Shown: positions 33,011-42,151, counted from the stretch's first letter. The stretch is 64,000 nt of DNA from Marinobacterium alkalitolerans (GCF_017776525.1 NZ_JACVEW010000002.1:124001-188000), one strand, 5' to 3'. Made by a program: numbers and translations. Notes: a model not told the origin generated them from the letters alone.

Positions 33011-33234
33011 TGCTGACTCCGTTTATGGTTTTCAATGGTACGGAAGGCAATCAGTTTCGGCTCAACTCATATTCAATGAGCCTAAGCGCGGCTGGGGCGT
33101 CCTGACTGAAATCCCCTCAACCCACTTGACTCTGCACGCTGTTAGCCATCATCCCGTCCAACACCAACAGTGGTCTAGCACTCTCCAGTCCACCAATCAC
33201 CCCTAGGCGCTATCCATTCATATTTGCCAATTCT

Positions 33235-33255
33235 GTTTAGTCTTTATGGACGATG
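33235..33255 (+). promoter_or_regulatory. Operator-like motif upstream of the extradiol dioxygenase operon
   Basis: TTAGTCTTTATGGACGATG (33237-33255) matches 18 of 19 bases of the motif at 7150-7168 in front of the SDR operon, in the same orientation relative to the gene. It lies 58 bases before the dioxygenase start (86 bases in the other case). A looser inverted partner, TATCCATTCA, is at 33211-33220. It probably binds a shared pathway regulator. Confidence 0.7.
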
Positions 33256-33312
33256 AGGCCCTGTACCACCCTCCTGATAATGGGCAAAACAACAAGACCC
33301 CGGAGGGATGTG

Positions 33313-34203
33313 ATGATGGATATTCGCGAGTTGGGTTACTTTGTGGCCCAGGCTGAAAGCCTGAAGGAATGGCAGCACTATGCCGAGAATGTGCTCGGCA
33401 TGATGACCACGGAAGCCCCCGAGGGTGGCCTTTACGTCAAGATGGACGAGCGCCCCTTCCGTATGCTGATTCTGGAAGGCAGCGAAAATTGCTATCTCGC
33501 CTCCGGTTGGGAGCTGGCATCGGAAGAAGCCTTTGCGGCAGCTATCGCCGAGCTGGACCAGAAGGGCATTGCCTGGGAAGCGGGCGATGCGAGGCTGTGC
33601 AACCAGCGCGGCGTTCAGCAGCTGGCGATTGTACGTGACCCGGCGGGTAATCGTCACGAGCTGTACTGGGGCCACCGTTCCGACTTCCTGCCGTTTGTTT
33701 CGCCGCAGGGGGTGCCGCGCTTTGTCACCGGTGACATGGGCCTGGGCCACATCGTTCTGCCGGCTCCCAACTTCGATGAAACCCGCGACTTCCTCAAGAA
33801 CGTCCTCGGCTTCGGCCTCTCCGACATCATGAATCACAAGCCTGCGCCGGATGCCGACCTGCTGCGCATTCACTTCATGCACTGCAATAACGCCCGCCAC
33901 CACAGTCTGGCCATTGCCGAGTTCCCGGTGCCGTCAGGTTGTGTGCACGCCATGGTGGAAGTGGACTCCATGACCGAAGTGGGCCGCGCCCATGACCGTA
34001 TGGAAGCCAACGGCGTCAAGCTCTCCGCCACGCTGGGTGAGCACCTCAATGACCGCATGACCTCCTTCTACATGAAGACCCCGTCCGGCTTCGATATGGA
34101 GTACGGCTTTGGTGGCTTGCAGGTCGATTGGGACGAGCACAGTGCGTTCGAATTTACCCGCGTCAGTGTCTGGGGGCACGACTTCTCGATCGGTTTTAAA
34201 TGA
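33313..34203 (+). CDS. Type I extradiol ring-cleavage dioxygenase (BphC/HsaC/TesB family)
   Basis: A 296-residue two-domain vicinal-oxygen-chelate enzyme. The C-terminal domain carries the iron ligands His in GLGHIVLPAP (about 152), His in NARHHSLAIAEF (about 197-198) and Glu in GFDMEYGF (about 262). The end SVWGHDFSIGF is typical of BphC-type enzymes. It opens a catechol between C-OH and C-R (proximal meta cleavage). Two adjacent ATGs (33313, 33316) follow GGAGGG. It is the first gene of the operon with ipdA-ipdB. It shares its upstream motif with the meta-cleavage hydrolase region at 7 kb, so the pair probably act one after the other. In steroid pathways this step cleaves 3,4-DHSA. Confidence 0.9.
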   Translation: MMDIRELGYFVAQAESLKEWQHYAENVLGMMTTEAPEGGLYVKMDERPFRMLILEGSENCYLASGWELASEEAFAAAIAELDQKGIAWEAGDARLCNQRGVQQLAIVRDPAGNRHELYWGHRSDFLPFVSPQGVPRFVTGDMGLGHIVLPAPNFDETRDFLKNVLGFGLSDIMNHKPAPDADLLRIHFMHCNNARHHSLAIAEFPVPSGCVHAMVEVDSMTEVGRAHDRMEANGVKLSATLGEHLNDRMTSFYMKTPSGFDMEYGFGGLQVDWDEHSAFEFTRVSVWGHDFSIGFK

Positions 34204-34231
34204 GCCCTGGTTTTTGAATAAGGAATGACAG

Positions 34232-35104
34232 ATGAACAAGCAGATGACAACCGTGGAAGCGGTAGCCCAGCTGCGCGATGGCATGACCATCGGCTTTGGT
34301 GGCTGGGGCCCGCGGCGCAAGCCGATGGCGATCGTGCGCGAGATCCTGCGCTCTGACGTGAAAGACCTGACCGTGGTTGCCTATGGTGGGCCGGAAGTGG
34401 GCATGCTCTGTGCCGCTGGCAAGGTGAAAAAACTGATCTTCGGCTTTGCCACGCTGGATGCGATCCCGCTGGAGCCCTGGTTCCGCAAGGTGCGTCAGGC
34501 CGGTGAAATCGAGGTGATGGAGCTGGACGAAGGCATGTTCCAGTGGGGCCTGCGTGCTGCCGGCATGCGTCTGCCGTTCCTGCCCACTCGCTGTGGTCTG
34601 GCTACCGATGTAACCACCCATAACGACCTGCACACCATAAAGTCACCTTACGACGATGGCGAAGAGTTGCTGGCGATGCCGGCGCTGAATCTGGATATGG
34701 CGTTTGTTCACGTCAACAAGGCAGACAAGCTGGGCAACACCCTGATCACCGGCAGCGACCCGTACTTCGATCATCTGGTCGCACGTGCCGCCGAGCGCTG
34801 CATCGTCTCCGCCGAAGAAGTGGTCGACAAGCTGGAGCTGGACGCCGCCACGGCACGCTTCAGCACCTTTGAGCGCTATCTGGTGCAGGGCGTGATACAT
34901 GCGCCCAAGGGTGCTCACCCGACCATGTGTGCGCCTGACTACGGCTGGGATCTGAGCCACATGAAGCGCTACGCCGCCAGTGCAAAGGAAGAGGGGGGCT
35001 GGCAGGTCTACCTCGATGAGTATGTAAACAGCGGTGAAGACGCCTACCAGGCCGCCAACGGTGGCGTTGACGCGATGGGCAAACTGCCCCTGCCGACATT
35101 CTGA
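34232..35104 (+). CDS. ipdA: IpdA, alpha subunit of the COCHEA-CoA (ring) hydrolase
   Basis: A 290-residue class I CoA-transferase-fold protein. The N-terminal stretch TIGFGGWGPRRKPMAIVREI, followed by RSDVKDLTVVAYGGPEVGMLCAAGKVKK, and the later DEGMFQWGLRAAGMRLPFLP closely match mycobacterial IpdA as I remember it. They are distinct from acetoacetate or succinyl-CoA transferases. IpdAB is not a transferase: it hydrolyses the last carbocycle of steroid C/D rings (COCHEA-CoA) as a beta-diketone hydrolase. ipdB follows 14 bases later. AAGGA lies upstream of the ATG. This is the strongest single marker that the operon degrades a steroid-like C/D ring skeleton. Confidence 0.88.
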   Translation: MNKQMTTVEAVAQLRDGMTIGFGGWGPRRKPMAIVREILRSDVKDLTVVAYGGPEVGMLCAAGKVKKLIFGFATLDAIPLEPWFRKVRQAGEIEVMELDEGMFQWGLRAAGMRLPFLPTRCGLATDVTTHNDLHTIKSPYDDGEELLAMPALNLDMAFVHVNKADKLGNTLITGSDPYFDHLVARAAERCIVSAEEVVDKLELDAATARFSTFERYLVQGVIHAPKGAHPTMCAPDYGWDLSHMKRYAASAKEEGGWQVYLDEYVNSGEDAYQAANGGVDAMGKLPLPTF

Positions 35105-35118
35105 GGAGAGTCACAACA

Positions 35119-35928
35119 ATGACGACCAACTGTGAATTTACGCTGACCGAACTGATGATTGTGGCCGCTTCCGAAGCCTTCCGCGGTGATGGCGAAATCC
35201 TGGCCTCTGGTCTGGGCATCATCCCGCGTCTGGGGGCCAGTCTGGCGAAGATGACCCACACCCCTGAACTGTTGATGACCGACAGTGAATCCCTGCTGGT
35301 GGAAGAGCCGATTCCGGTCGGCCCGCGCGGCGATTATGTGCCCAAGTACTCTGGCTACATGTCGTTTGAGCGCGTGTTCGAGTGTGTCTGGGGTGGCAAG
35401 CGTCACGCCATGATCGGCCCGACTCAGATCGACCGTTTCGGCCAGACCAACCTGTCGGTGGTGGGTGATTACGACAAGCCGAAAGTGGCCATGCTGGGTG
35501 TGCGTGGTCTGCCGGGCAACAGTATCAACCACATCAACTCCCTGTTCGTGCCCAACCACAACACGCGCGCGTTCGTGGCGGGTGAGGTCGATATGGTCTC
35601 CGGCGTCGGCTACAACCCGGCCCGCTGGACCGAGGACATGCGACAGGACCTGATGGAGATCCGTCATATTGTGACCAACCTGTGCGTGATGGATTTCGGT
35701 GGCCCGGATCATGCGATCCGCGTGCGCTCTCTGCACCCCGGGGTGACCTTTGAAGAGGTGCAGGAAAACACCGGCTTTGAACTGCTGAAGGCACCGGATA
35801 TGGGCGAAACCGCGCATCCGACCGCTGAGCAGTTGGCGATTATCGCCCAGCTGGATCCACACAACCTGCGTGCCCGTCAGCTCAAGGATAACCCGCCGGG
35901 TATCCGTGCCGCGTCCACCGAACAGTAA
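35119..35928 (+). CDS. ipdB: IpdB, beta subunit of the COCHEA-CoA (ring) hydrolase
   Basis: A 269-residue CoA-transferase-fold partner of IpdA. It starts TELMIVAASEAFRGDGEILASGLGIIPRLGASLAKMTH and contains GPTQIDRFGQTNLSVVGDY, VRGLPGNSINHINSLFVPNHN and MDFGGPDHAIRVRSLHPGVTFEEV. These segments match mycobacterial IpdB. The Glu used by true CoA-transferases to form a thioester is not obvious, in line with a hydrolase role. GAGGAGAG precedes the ATG. It works with IpdA on the CoA thioester left after the rings have been opened. Confidence 0.88.
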   Translation: MTTNCEFTLTELMIVAASEAFRGDGEILASGLGIIPRLGASLAKMTHTPELLMTDSESLLVEEPIPVGPRGDYVPKYSGYMSFERVFECVWGGKRHAMIGPTQIDRFGQTNLSVVGDYDKPKVAMLGVRGLPGNSINHINSLFVPNHNTRAFVAGEVDMVSGVGYNPARWTEDMRQDLMEIRHIVTNLCVMDFGGPDHAIRVRSLHPGVTFEEVQENTGFELLKAPDMGETAHPTAEQLAIIAQLDPHNLRARQLKDNPPGIRAASTEQ

Positions 35929-35941
35929 ACAGGAGTCTGTC

Positions 35942-36871
35942 ATGACTGCAGCCAATCAAGCCCAGGAATTCGTGCAGCGCGAAGACAAGGCTGTCTACGA
36001 GACCGAACAACCGGTGCTGTACAGCGTTGAGAACGGTATCGCGACCGTGACCATGAACCGCCCCGGTTTCAACAATGCGCAGAACTCGCAGATGACCTAC
36101 GCGCTGGACGCCGCTTTCCGTCAGGCGGTCGATGACGACAGCGTCAAAGTGATCGTGCTGCGCGGTGAAGGCAAGCACTTCTCCGCCGGTCATGACATCG
36201 GCACTCCCGGGCGCGACATCAACAAGGAATTTGATCGCAGCACCCTCTGGTGGGACCACACCAACAAGCCGGGCGGCGAATACCTCTATGCCCGCGAACA
36301 GGAAGTCTATCTGGGCATGTGCCGCCGTTGGCGCGAACTGCCCAAACCGACCATCGCCATGGTGCAGGGCGCCTGTGTGGCCGGCGGCCTGATGCTGGCC
36401 TGGGTGTGTGACCTGATCATCGCCAGTGACGACGCCTTCTTCCAGGACCCGGTGGTCCGCATGGGGATTCCGGGGGTGGAATACTTTGCGCACCCCTACG
36501 AACTCAACCCGCGTATCGCCAAGGAGTTTCTGTTCCTGGGTGATCGCATGAGCGCCGAACGTGCCCGCGAAATGGGCATGGTCAACCGTGTGTTCAGCCG
36601 TGATGAGCTGGCCGATGCTACCTATGAGATCGCCGGCAAGATCGCACGTCAGCCGCGTATGGGGCTGGCGCTGACCAAGCAGGTGATCAATCACGTGGAA
36701 GATCTGGCCGGCAAGCGTACCGGCATGGAAGCGGCCTTTGCCTGGCACCACTTTGCTCATGTGCACAACGAACAGATCTCCGGTGACCTGCTGGGCGGCT
36801 TCGATGCGAAGGGCATGGTCAAGGCCAATAAGGCTGAGGCTGCTGAGAAGAACAGCGGAGAGAAGGCATGA
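35942..36871 (+). CDS. Enoyl-CoA hydratase/isomerase (crotonase) family protein
   Basis: A 309-residue crotonase. The oxyanion-hole segments are GKHFSAGHDIG (about 78-88) and GACVAGGLMLAWVCDL (about 145-160). The substrate region differs from short-chain hydratases: a 30-residue loop rich in charged and aromatic residues (STLWWDHTNKPGG) follows the first motif, and the C-terminus is extended. AGGAG lies before ATG 35942. It overlaps ipdC by four bases. Larger crotonases with this loop occur beside ipdAB in proteobacterial steroid clusters; hydration of a ring-derived enoyl-CoA is likely but the exact step is not readable. Confidence 0.85.
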   Translation: MTAANQAQEFVQREDKAVYETEQPVLYSVENGIATVTMNRPGFNNAQNSQMTYALDAAFRQAVDDDSVKVIVLRGEGKHFSAGHDIGTPGRDINKEFDRSTLWWDHTNKPGGEYLYAREQEVYLGMCRRWRELPKPTIAMVQGACVAGGLMLAWVCDLIIASDDAFFQDPVVRMGIPGVEYFAHPYELNPRIAKEFLFLGDRMSAERAREMGMVNRVFSRDELADATYEIAGKIARQPRMGLALTKQVINHVEDLAGKRTGMEAAFAWHHFAHVHNEQISGDLLGGFDAKGMVKANKAEAAEKNSGEKA

Positions 36872-37962
36872 GTCCGCTGTTGCAGACCGAGTTGACCCGC
36901 CGGCTGGGGTGCCAGTATCCGATCATCCAGACCGCCATGGGTTGGGTTTCGGACGCCAACCTGGTGATCGCTACGACCAAGGGGGGCGGCTTTGGCTTTT
37001 TGGCCGGTGCCACCATTGAAGCCTCCCGGCTGGAAGGCGAGATCCAGAAGGTGATCGACGCCACCGGCGGCAGCAATTTTGGCCTCAATTTCCACATGTT
37101 CCAGGAAAACGCCATGCAGTGCGTGGAACTGGCGATCAAGTATCGCCTGAAAGCCGTCAGTTACGGTCGTGGCCCGGATAAGAAAACCATCGCACGGCTG
37201 AAAGCCGCAGGCGTGCTCTGCATTCCCACCGTGGGCGCGGTGAAACACGCCATCAAGGCGGTGGAGCTGGGGGCGGACATGATCACCATTCAGGGCAGCG
37301 AAGGCGGCGGCCATACCGGCGGTGTGCCCACCACCATTCTGCTGCCACAGGTGCTGGATGCAGTCGATGTGCCCGTGATTGCGGCGGGTGGCTATTCCAC
37401 CGGACGTGGTCTCGCTTCGGCACTGGCGGCCGGTGCCGCCGGTATCGCCATGGGCACCCGCTTCATGATGACCTCGGATTCGCCCACACCGCAGCTGACA
37501 CTGGAGCGTTATCTGGCGGTGCAGGACCCACAAAAGATCCGCGTCACTCTGGCGGTGGATGGCATGCGCCACCGCATGGTGGAAAACGCTTTCATTCACA
37601 AGCTGGAAGGGGCGAGCCCCCTGCGCAAGCTGTGGATCGCACTGAGCAGCGCGCGTCAGTGGAAGCGCGAGACCGGCATGACCTTCGGTCACATGGTTTC
37701 CACGTTCTTCAAGGCTGTGAAAGAGGATCCGGCCCAGATGTCGCAGGTGGTGATGTCCGCCAACCAGCCGGTTCTGCTGCAGCGTTCCATGGTTCAGGGC
37801 TTCCCTGACGAGGGCATTCTGCCCAGCGGTCAGGTGGCCGCAGCCATCAATGAACTGATTAGCGCACCGGAGTTGATCGCATCGATCGCCGGTGACGCCG
37901 AAACCTGTCTGGAGGCGCTCTGTGCCCGCGCCAACGGTCAGGCTCTGGAGGAGGCTTCCTGA
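36868..37962 (+). CDS. ipdC: IpdC-like flavoprotein (2-nitropropane dioxygenase family)
   Basis: A 364-residue FMN-binding TIM-barrel protein of the nitronate monooxygenase family. It starts LTRRLGCQYPIIQTAMGWVSDANLV and has the FMN-phosphate motifs QGSEGGGHTGG and AAGGYSTGRGLASALAAGAAGIAMGTRF. Free-standing nitronate monooxygenases show a similar core, but its place between ipdAB and echA20 matches IpdC, which desaturates or reduces a HIP-derived CoA thioester during steroid C/D-ring degradation. It starts in an ATGA overlap with the crotonase gene. A general nitronate monooxygenase is the alternative, less likely given the context. Confidence 0.82.
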   Translation: MSPLLQTELTRRLGCQYPIIQTAMGWVSDANLVIATTKGGGFGFLAGATIEASRLEGEIQKVIDATGGSNFGLNFHMFQENAMQCVELAIKYRLKAVSYGRGPDKKTIARLKAAGVLCIPTVGAVKHAIKAVELGADMITIQGSEGGGHTGGVPTTILLPQVLDAVDVPVIAAGGYSTGRGLASALAAGAAGIAMGTRFMMTSDSPTPQLTLERYLAVQDPQKIRVTLAVDGMRHRMVENAFIHKLEGASPLRKLWIALSSARQWKRETGMTFGHMVSTFFKAVKEDPAQMSQVVMSANQPVLLQRSMVQGFPDEGILPSGQVAAAINELISAPELIASIAGDAETCLEALCARANGQALEEAS

Positions 37963-37963
37963 T

Positions 37964-38716
37964 ATGAGTACCGCTTTTACGACCCAAATTGAAAACGGTG
38001 TGGCCGAGCTGATCATTGCCAAGCCCCCGGTGAACGCGCTGGACAGCCGCGAGTGGTTTGAGCTGGCCGAGGGTATCGAAGCCCTGGGACGCAACCCCGA
38101 GGTGCGTGTGGTACTGATCCGTGCTGAAGGGCGCGGCTTCTGTGCCGGCGTGGATATCAAGGAGCTGGACCAGCACCCCGAGCGCATTGTCGCTGTGAAT
38201 GGCGGCAACTATGCCACCTTCAAGGCGGTACACCGCTGTGAGGTGCCGGTGATTGTGGCCGTACACGGCTTCGTGCTGGGCGGTGGCATCGGCATTACCG
38301 GCGCGGCCGACATCGTTTTTGCGTCCGAGTGCGCCACCTTTGCGCTGCCGGAAGTGGACCGGGGGGCCATGGGTGGCGGTGCTCACCTGCAGCGACTGTT
38401 CCCGGTACAGAAAGTACGCCAGATGTTCTTTACCGGCGAAACCGTCACCGCGCAGGAAGCGGACCGCTACAACTTCATCGAAGCGATCGTGCCCAAGGAC
38501 CAGTTGCGTGAAACCGCACTGGCCACCGCGGCCAAGATCGCGGCCAAGAGCCCGGCCATGATCCGTATCGCCAAAGAGGCGCTGAACGGTATCGAGGACG
38601 GCAATCTGGAAGACAAGTATCGCTGGGAGCAGGGCTTCACCCTGCAGGCCTATACCAGCCCCGATTCGGCGGAAACCCGTCGGGCCTTTGTCGAAAAACG
38701 TGACGCCAGTTTCTGA
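37964..38716 (+). CDS. EchA20-like crotonase (ring-opening hydrolase of the C/D-ring pathway)
   Basis: A 250-residue crotonase. The first oxyanion segment is RAEGRGFCAGVDIKELDQHPERI and the second HGFVLGGGIGITGAADIVFAS, followed by ALPEVDRGAMGGGAHLQRLFP. These match mycobacterial EchA20 as remembered (RAEGRGFNAGVDIKE and LPEVERGALGAATHLSRL). EchA20 hydrolytically opens the D ring of the HIEC-CoA intermediate, just before IpdAB. The start is one base after the ipdC stop. Together with ipdA, ipdB, ipdC and ipdF it completes the core ring-opening set. Confidence 0.85.
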   Translation: MSTAFTTQIENGVAELIIAKPPVNALDSREWFELAEGIEALGRNPEVRVVLIRAEGRGFCAGVDIKELDQHPERIVAVNGGNYATFKAVHRCEVPVIVAVHGFVLGGGIGITGAADIVFASECATFALPEVDRGAMGGGAHLQRLFPVQKVRQMFFTGETVTAQEADRYNFIEAIVPKDQLRETALATAAKIAAKSPAMIRIAKEALNGIEDGNLEDKYRWEQGFTLQAYTSPDSAETRRAFVEKRDASF

Positions 38717-38724
38717 GGTTCGCC

Positions 38725-39891
38725 ATGGATCTGAATTATACCCCCCGTCAGCAGGCCTTCCGTCAGGAAGTGCGTGCCTGGCTCAAGGACAATCTGCCGG
38801 CACAGAAGCTGGCCAGTTATGACACCCGTGAAGGCTTCGAACAGCACCGCGAGTGGGAGCGCAAACTCTTTGATGCGCGCCTGTCGATGGTGATGTGGCC
38901 GGAAGAGCTTGGCGGTCGCGGTTGCGACCTGACCGAGTGGCTGATCTTCGAAGAGGAATACTACGCGGCCGACGCGCCCATGCGCGTGAACCAGAACGGC
39001 CAGCTGTTGCTGGGGCCGACCCTGATGGAGTTCGGCACCGAGGCGCAGAAGAAGCGCTTCCTGCCGCGCATGGCTGCCAGTGACGACATGTGGGCCCAGG
39101 CCTGGTCCGAACCCAATGCCGGCTCCGATATGGCGGCGATCTCCTCCAAGGCGATCCGCGACGGTGATCATTACATCATCAACGGCCAGAAAACCTGGTC
39201 TACCCGCGCTATCTACGCCGACTGGGCCTTTGGCCTGTTCCGCTCCGATGCCGATTCCAAGCGTCACCACGGCCTGTCGTTCCTGATGGTGCCGCTGGAT
39301 GCCGAAGGCGTGACCATTCGCCCGATCAAGGCACTGAACGGCAAGGATGCCTTCGCAGAAATTTTCTTCGACAACGTGCGGGTGCCGGTGGAGAACCGCA
39401 TCGGGGAAGAGGGCAGCGGCTGGCATGTGGCCATGGCCACCGCGGGTTTCGAACGTGGCCTGTTGCTGCGTTCTCCGGCCCGTTTCCAGCAGCCGGTGCG
39501 CAAGTTGATCGAGCTGTACAAGGCCAATCAGGCGAGCGCCGACCGTGACCCGAGCATCCGTGATGCGGTGATGGAGGTTTGGGCTGGTGCCGAAGCCTAC
39601 GCGCTGTCGGCCTATCAGTCAGTGGGCCGTCTGGCCCGTGGCGAAAAGATCGGTGCCGAATCCAGCATCAACAAGATCATCTGGTCTGAGCTGGATCTGA
39701 AGATCCACGAAACGGCGATGCGCATTCTGGGTGCCCGGGGCGAACTGCTCGCCAGCGCACCACAGAACGAGGATGACCACGGCTGGCTGGAGGGCTTCCT
39801 GTTTGCCCAGGCCGGTCCGATCTACGCCGGTGCCAACGAAATTCAACGCAACATCATCGCCGAGCGCATGCTCGGCCTGCCGAAAGCCTGA
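38725..39891 (+). CDS. Acyl-CoA dehydrogenase, large subunit type
   Basis: A 388-residue acyl-CoA dehydrogenase, FAD-dependent, donating electrons to ETF. The middle domain shows AQAWSEPNAGSDMAAI (FAD and substrate contacts) and NGQKTWSTRAIYADW; the C-terminus ends IYAGANEIQRNIIAERMLGLP. At the medium-chain catalytic position the YEGT motif reads YAGA, so the base is probably on another helix, as in isovaleryl-CoA-like and steroid FadE enzymes. The next gene encodes a shorter dehydrogenase 8 bases downstream; the two likely form an alpha2beta2 complex of the FadE31-FadE33 kind acting on post-ring-opening CoA thioesters. Confidence 0.9.
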   Translation: MDLNYTPRQQAFRQEVRAWLKDNLPAQKLASYDTREGFEQHREWERKLFDARLSMVMWPEELGGRGCDLTEWLIFEEEYYAADAPMRVNQNGQLLLGPTLMEFGTEAQKKRFLPRMAASDDMWAQAWSEPNAGSDMAAISSKAIRDGDHYIINGQKTWSTRAIYADWAFGLFRSDADSKRHHGLSFLMVPLDAEGVTIRPIKALNGKDAFAEIFFDNVRVPVENRIGEEGSGWHVAMATAGFERGLLLRSPARFQQPVRKLIELYKANQASADRDPSIRDAVMEVWAGAEAYALSAYQSVGRLARGEKIGAESSINKIIWSELDLKIHETAMRILGARGELLASAPQNEDDHGWLEGFLFAQAGPIYAGANEIQRNIIAERMLGLPKA

Positions 39892-39899
39892 GGTGCGCC

Positions 39900-40961
39900 A
39901 TGGACTTCACTTTTACTGATGACGAACGCGCCTTCCAGGATGCGATCAGCCGCTTCCTGATGACCGAGGCCGCCCCGGAAGCGCTGCGTGAAATCTGGGA
40001 AACCGATGCAGGCCGCTCGCCGGATCTGCGCAACAAGATGGCCGAGCAGGGCCTGACCGCCCTGTCCATTCCTGAAGAGGCCGGTGGCCTGGGGATGGGC
40101 GATGTGGTCTGGTCCCTGATGACTCAGGAGCTGGGGTACTACGGCATTCCTGACTCTCTGGCAGATACTGCCTATGTCAGTGCCGGTCTGATTGCGGCCC
40201 TGCCTGAGACTGTTGCGGACCGCAGCGGCTGGCTGGAGCAGATTGCCGAGGGCAGCATCCGCATTGCTGTCGGCCATCCGATCAACCCGCTGGTGGCGGA
40301 TGCCCATCTGGCGGATTTCAGCCTGCTCAATCATGAGGGCGAGATCCATGCGGTGCCGCGTTCGCTGATCGATGTGGAACACAACGCCAGCATCGACTCT
40401 TCCCGTCGCCTGTGCCGGGTGATGTGGGAGCCGAGCAGTGCGACCCGTATCGCCGATGCCGAAACCGGTGCGCCGATCTGGGAAGAAGCGCTGAACCGTG
40501 GTGCGCTCTCGGTGGCCGGTCAGTTGCTGGGGTTGGCGCAGCGCATGCTGGATCTGTCGGTGGACTACGTGGCCCAGCGCAAGCAGTTCGGTAAACCGAT
40601 CGGCAGCTTCCAGGCAGTCAAACACCATCTGGCAGACGTGGCGAGCAAGATCGAATTCGCCAAGCCGGTGCTCTATCGCGCGGGCTATTCACTGCAGCAC
40701 GGCGATGCCGATGCCGCTCTGCACATTTCACAGGCGCATATCGCCTGTGCAGAAGCAGCCCACTTGGCGGCACGCCACGGCATTCAGGTGCACGGTGCCA
40801 TGGGGTACACCTGGGAAGTGGATCTGCAGATGTTCATGAAACGCACCTGGGCACTGGAATCCTCCTGGGGTGACCGTGCCTTCCACAAGGCGCGCATCAG
40901 CGCCGCCATCTTTGCTGACGACGCGCCACTGGGCCCGGGTCAGACATTCGGGAGGTCATGA
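39900..40961 (+). CDS. Acyl-CoA dehydrogenase, small partner subunit
   Basis: A 353-residue acyl-CoA dehydrogenase homologue, shorter than the 380-390 usual for the family. The N-terminal and C-terminal helical domains are clear (FTFTDDERAFQDAISRFL, RKQFGKPIGSFQAVKHHLADV, IQVHGAMGYTWEVDLQMFMKR). The middle beta domain is reduced and lacks the usual TEPxAGSD motif. The catalytic-Glu position reads ESSWGD. This is the profile of the accessory subunit in heteromeric steroid acyl-CoA dehydrogenases. Its stop overlaps the thiolase start (ATGATG). Confidence 0.87.
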   Translation: MDFTFTDDERAFQDAISRFLMTEAAPEALREIWETDAGRSPDLRNKMAEQGLTALSIPEEAGGLGMGDVVWSLMTQELGYYGIPDSLADTAYVSAGLIAALPETVADRSGWLEQIAEGSIRIAVGHPINPLVADAHLADFSLLNHEGEIHAVPRSLIDVEHNASIDSSRRLCRVMWEPSSATRIADAETGAPIWEEALNRGALSVAGQLLGLAQRMLDLSVDYVAQRKQFGKPIGSFQAVKHHLADVASKIEFAKPVLYRAGYSLQHGDADAALHISQAHIACAEAAHLAARHGIQVHGAMGYTWEVDLQMFMKRTWALESSWGDRAFHKARISAAIFADDAPLGPGQTFGRS

Positions 40962-42115
40962 TGGCTGAAGCCTATATTGTCGATTCCCTGCGCACGCCCA
41001 CCGGGCGCCGCAAGGGCGGGTTGTCCCATGTTCACGCCATCGATCTGGGTGCGCATGTGCTCAAGGCGCTGGTGGAACGCAATGCCGTTCCGGCGGAAGA
41101 CTATGACGACGTGATCTTCGGCTGCGTCGATACCATCGGCTCTCAGGCCGGTGATATCGCCCGCACCAGCTGGCTGGCCGCCGGTCTGCCACTGAACGTG
41201 GCGGGCACCACGGTGGATCGCCAGTGCGGTTCGTCACAGCAGGCGCTGCACTTCGCGGCTCAGGCGGTGATGAGCGGCACTCAGGATGTGATCGCCGTGG
41301 GCGGTGTTCAGACCATGACCCAGATCCCGATCTCGGCCGCCATGCTGGCTGGTCAGCCCTACGGCTTCACCACGCCTTTTGCCGAGAGCAAGGGCTGGCA
41401 GGCCCGTTTCGGTGATGCGCCGGTGAACCAGTTCTATGCCGCTCAGCGCATCGCCGATCACTGGGGCATCAGCCGCGCCGACATGGAAGCCTTCGCACTG
41501 GAAAGTCACCGCCGTGCCATCGCCGCGATTGAGGCCGGTCACTTCGACCGCGAGATCGTACCGCTGGAAGGTGTCACCCGCGATGAGACTCCGCGTCAGA
41601 CCACGCTTGAAAAAATGGCCGAGCTGGAGCCTGTGGATCCGACCTATCCGTCGATCACGGCGGCTGTCTCGAGCCAGACCTGTGATGCTTCGGCCGCGCT
41701 GCTGGTGGTGTCGGAAGCTGCGCTCAAGCGTTACAACCTGAAGCCGCGTGCCCGCATCCATCACATCAGTGTCTGCGGTGACGATCCCATCTGGCATCTG
41801 CGGGCGCCCATTCCGGCCACGGAAGCCGCGCTGAAGAAAGCCGGCATGACGATGGATCAGATCGACCTGGTCGAGATCAACGAAGCCTTCGCCTCGGTGG
41901 TGATGTCCTGGCTGCAGGAAACCGGTTACAGCCATGACAAGACCAATGTGAACGGCGGTGCCATCGCACTGGGTCATCCGCTGGGGGCTACCGGTGCACG
42001 CCTGATGACCGGTCTGCTGCATGAGCTGGAGCGACGTGGTGGGCGATATGGTTTGCAGACCATGTGTGAGGGTGGCGGACAAGCGAACGTGACGATCATC
42101 GAAAGGTTGGGTTAA
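40958..42115 (+). CDS. FadA6-like thiolase (acetyl-CoA C-acyltransferase)
   Basis: A 385-residue thiolase with the full catalytic set: acylated Cys in DRQCGSSQQALHFAAQA (about 90), His in NGGAIALGHPLGATGARL (about 340) and the second Cys in MCEGGGQANVTI (about 370). It cleaves a 3-oxoacyl-CoA with CoA. The DRQCGSSQQA form, together with position after the two dehydrogenases, matches FadA6 of the C/D-ring pathway, which releases succinyl-CoA or acetyl-CoA units from the final chain. It begins inside the stop of the preceding gene. A 66-base gap with a hairpin separates it from the next gene. Confidence 0.88.
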   Translation: MMAEAYIVDSLRTPTGRRKGGLSHVHAIDLGAHVLKALVERNAVPAEDYDDVIFGCVDTIGSQAGDIARTSWLAAGLPLNVAGTTVDRQCGSSQQALHFAAQAVMSGTQDVIAVGGVQTMTQIPISAAMLAGQPYGFTTPFAESKGWQARFGDAPVNQFYAAQRIADHWGISRADMEAFALESHRRAIAAIEAGHFDREIVPLEGVTRDETPRQTTLEKMAELEPVDPTYPSITAAVSSQTCDASAALLVVSEAALKRYNLKPRARIHHISVCGDDPIWHLRAPIPATEAALKKAGMTMDQIDLVEINEAFASVVMSWLQETGYSHDKTNVNGGAIALGHPLGATGARLMTGLLHELERRGGRYGLQTMCEGGGQANVTIIERLG

Positions 42116-42151
42116 CCCTCTAGCCTCAAAGTATCCATTCAAAAGATTTCT

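Noticed and set aside
33139-33146. GTTAGCC at 33140 as the missing right end of the second attC
   Set aside because: It is about 450 bases from the R'' box, lacks an L' box at the right distance and does not fit GTTRRRY; a gene for a chromosomal small protein lies between.
32970-33206. 78-codon frame on the plus strand
   Set aside because: It runs opposite to the DUF6435 gene start and its upstream region, has no ribosome-binding site and shows no recognisable features.
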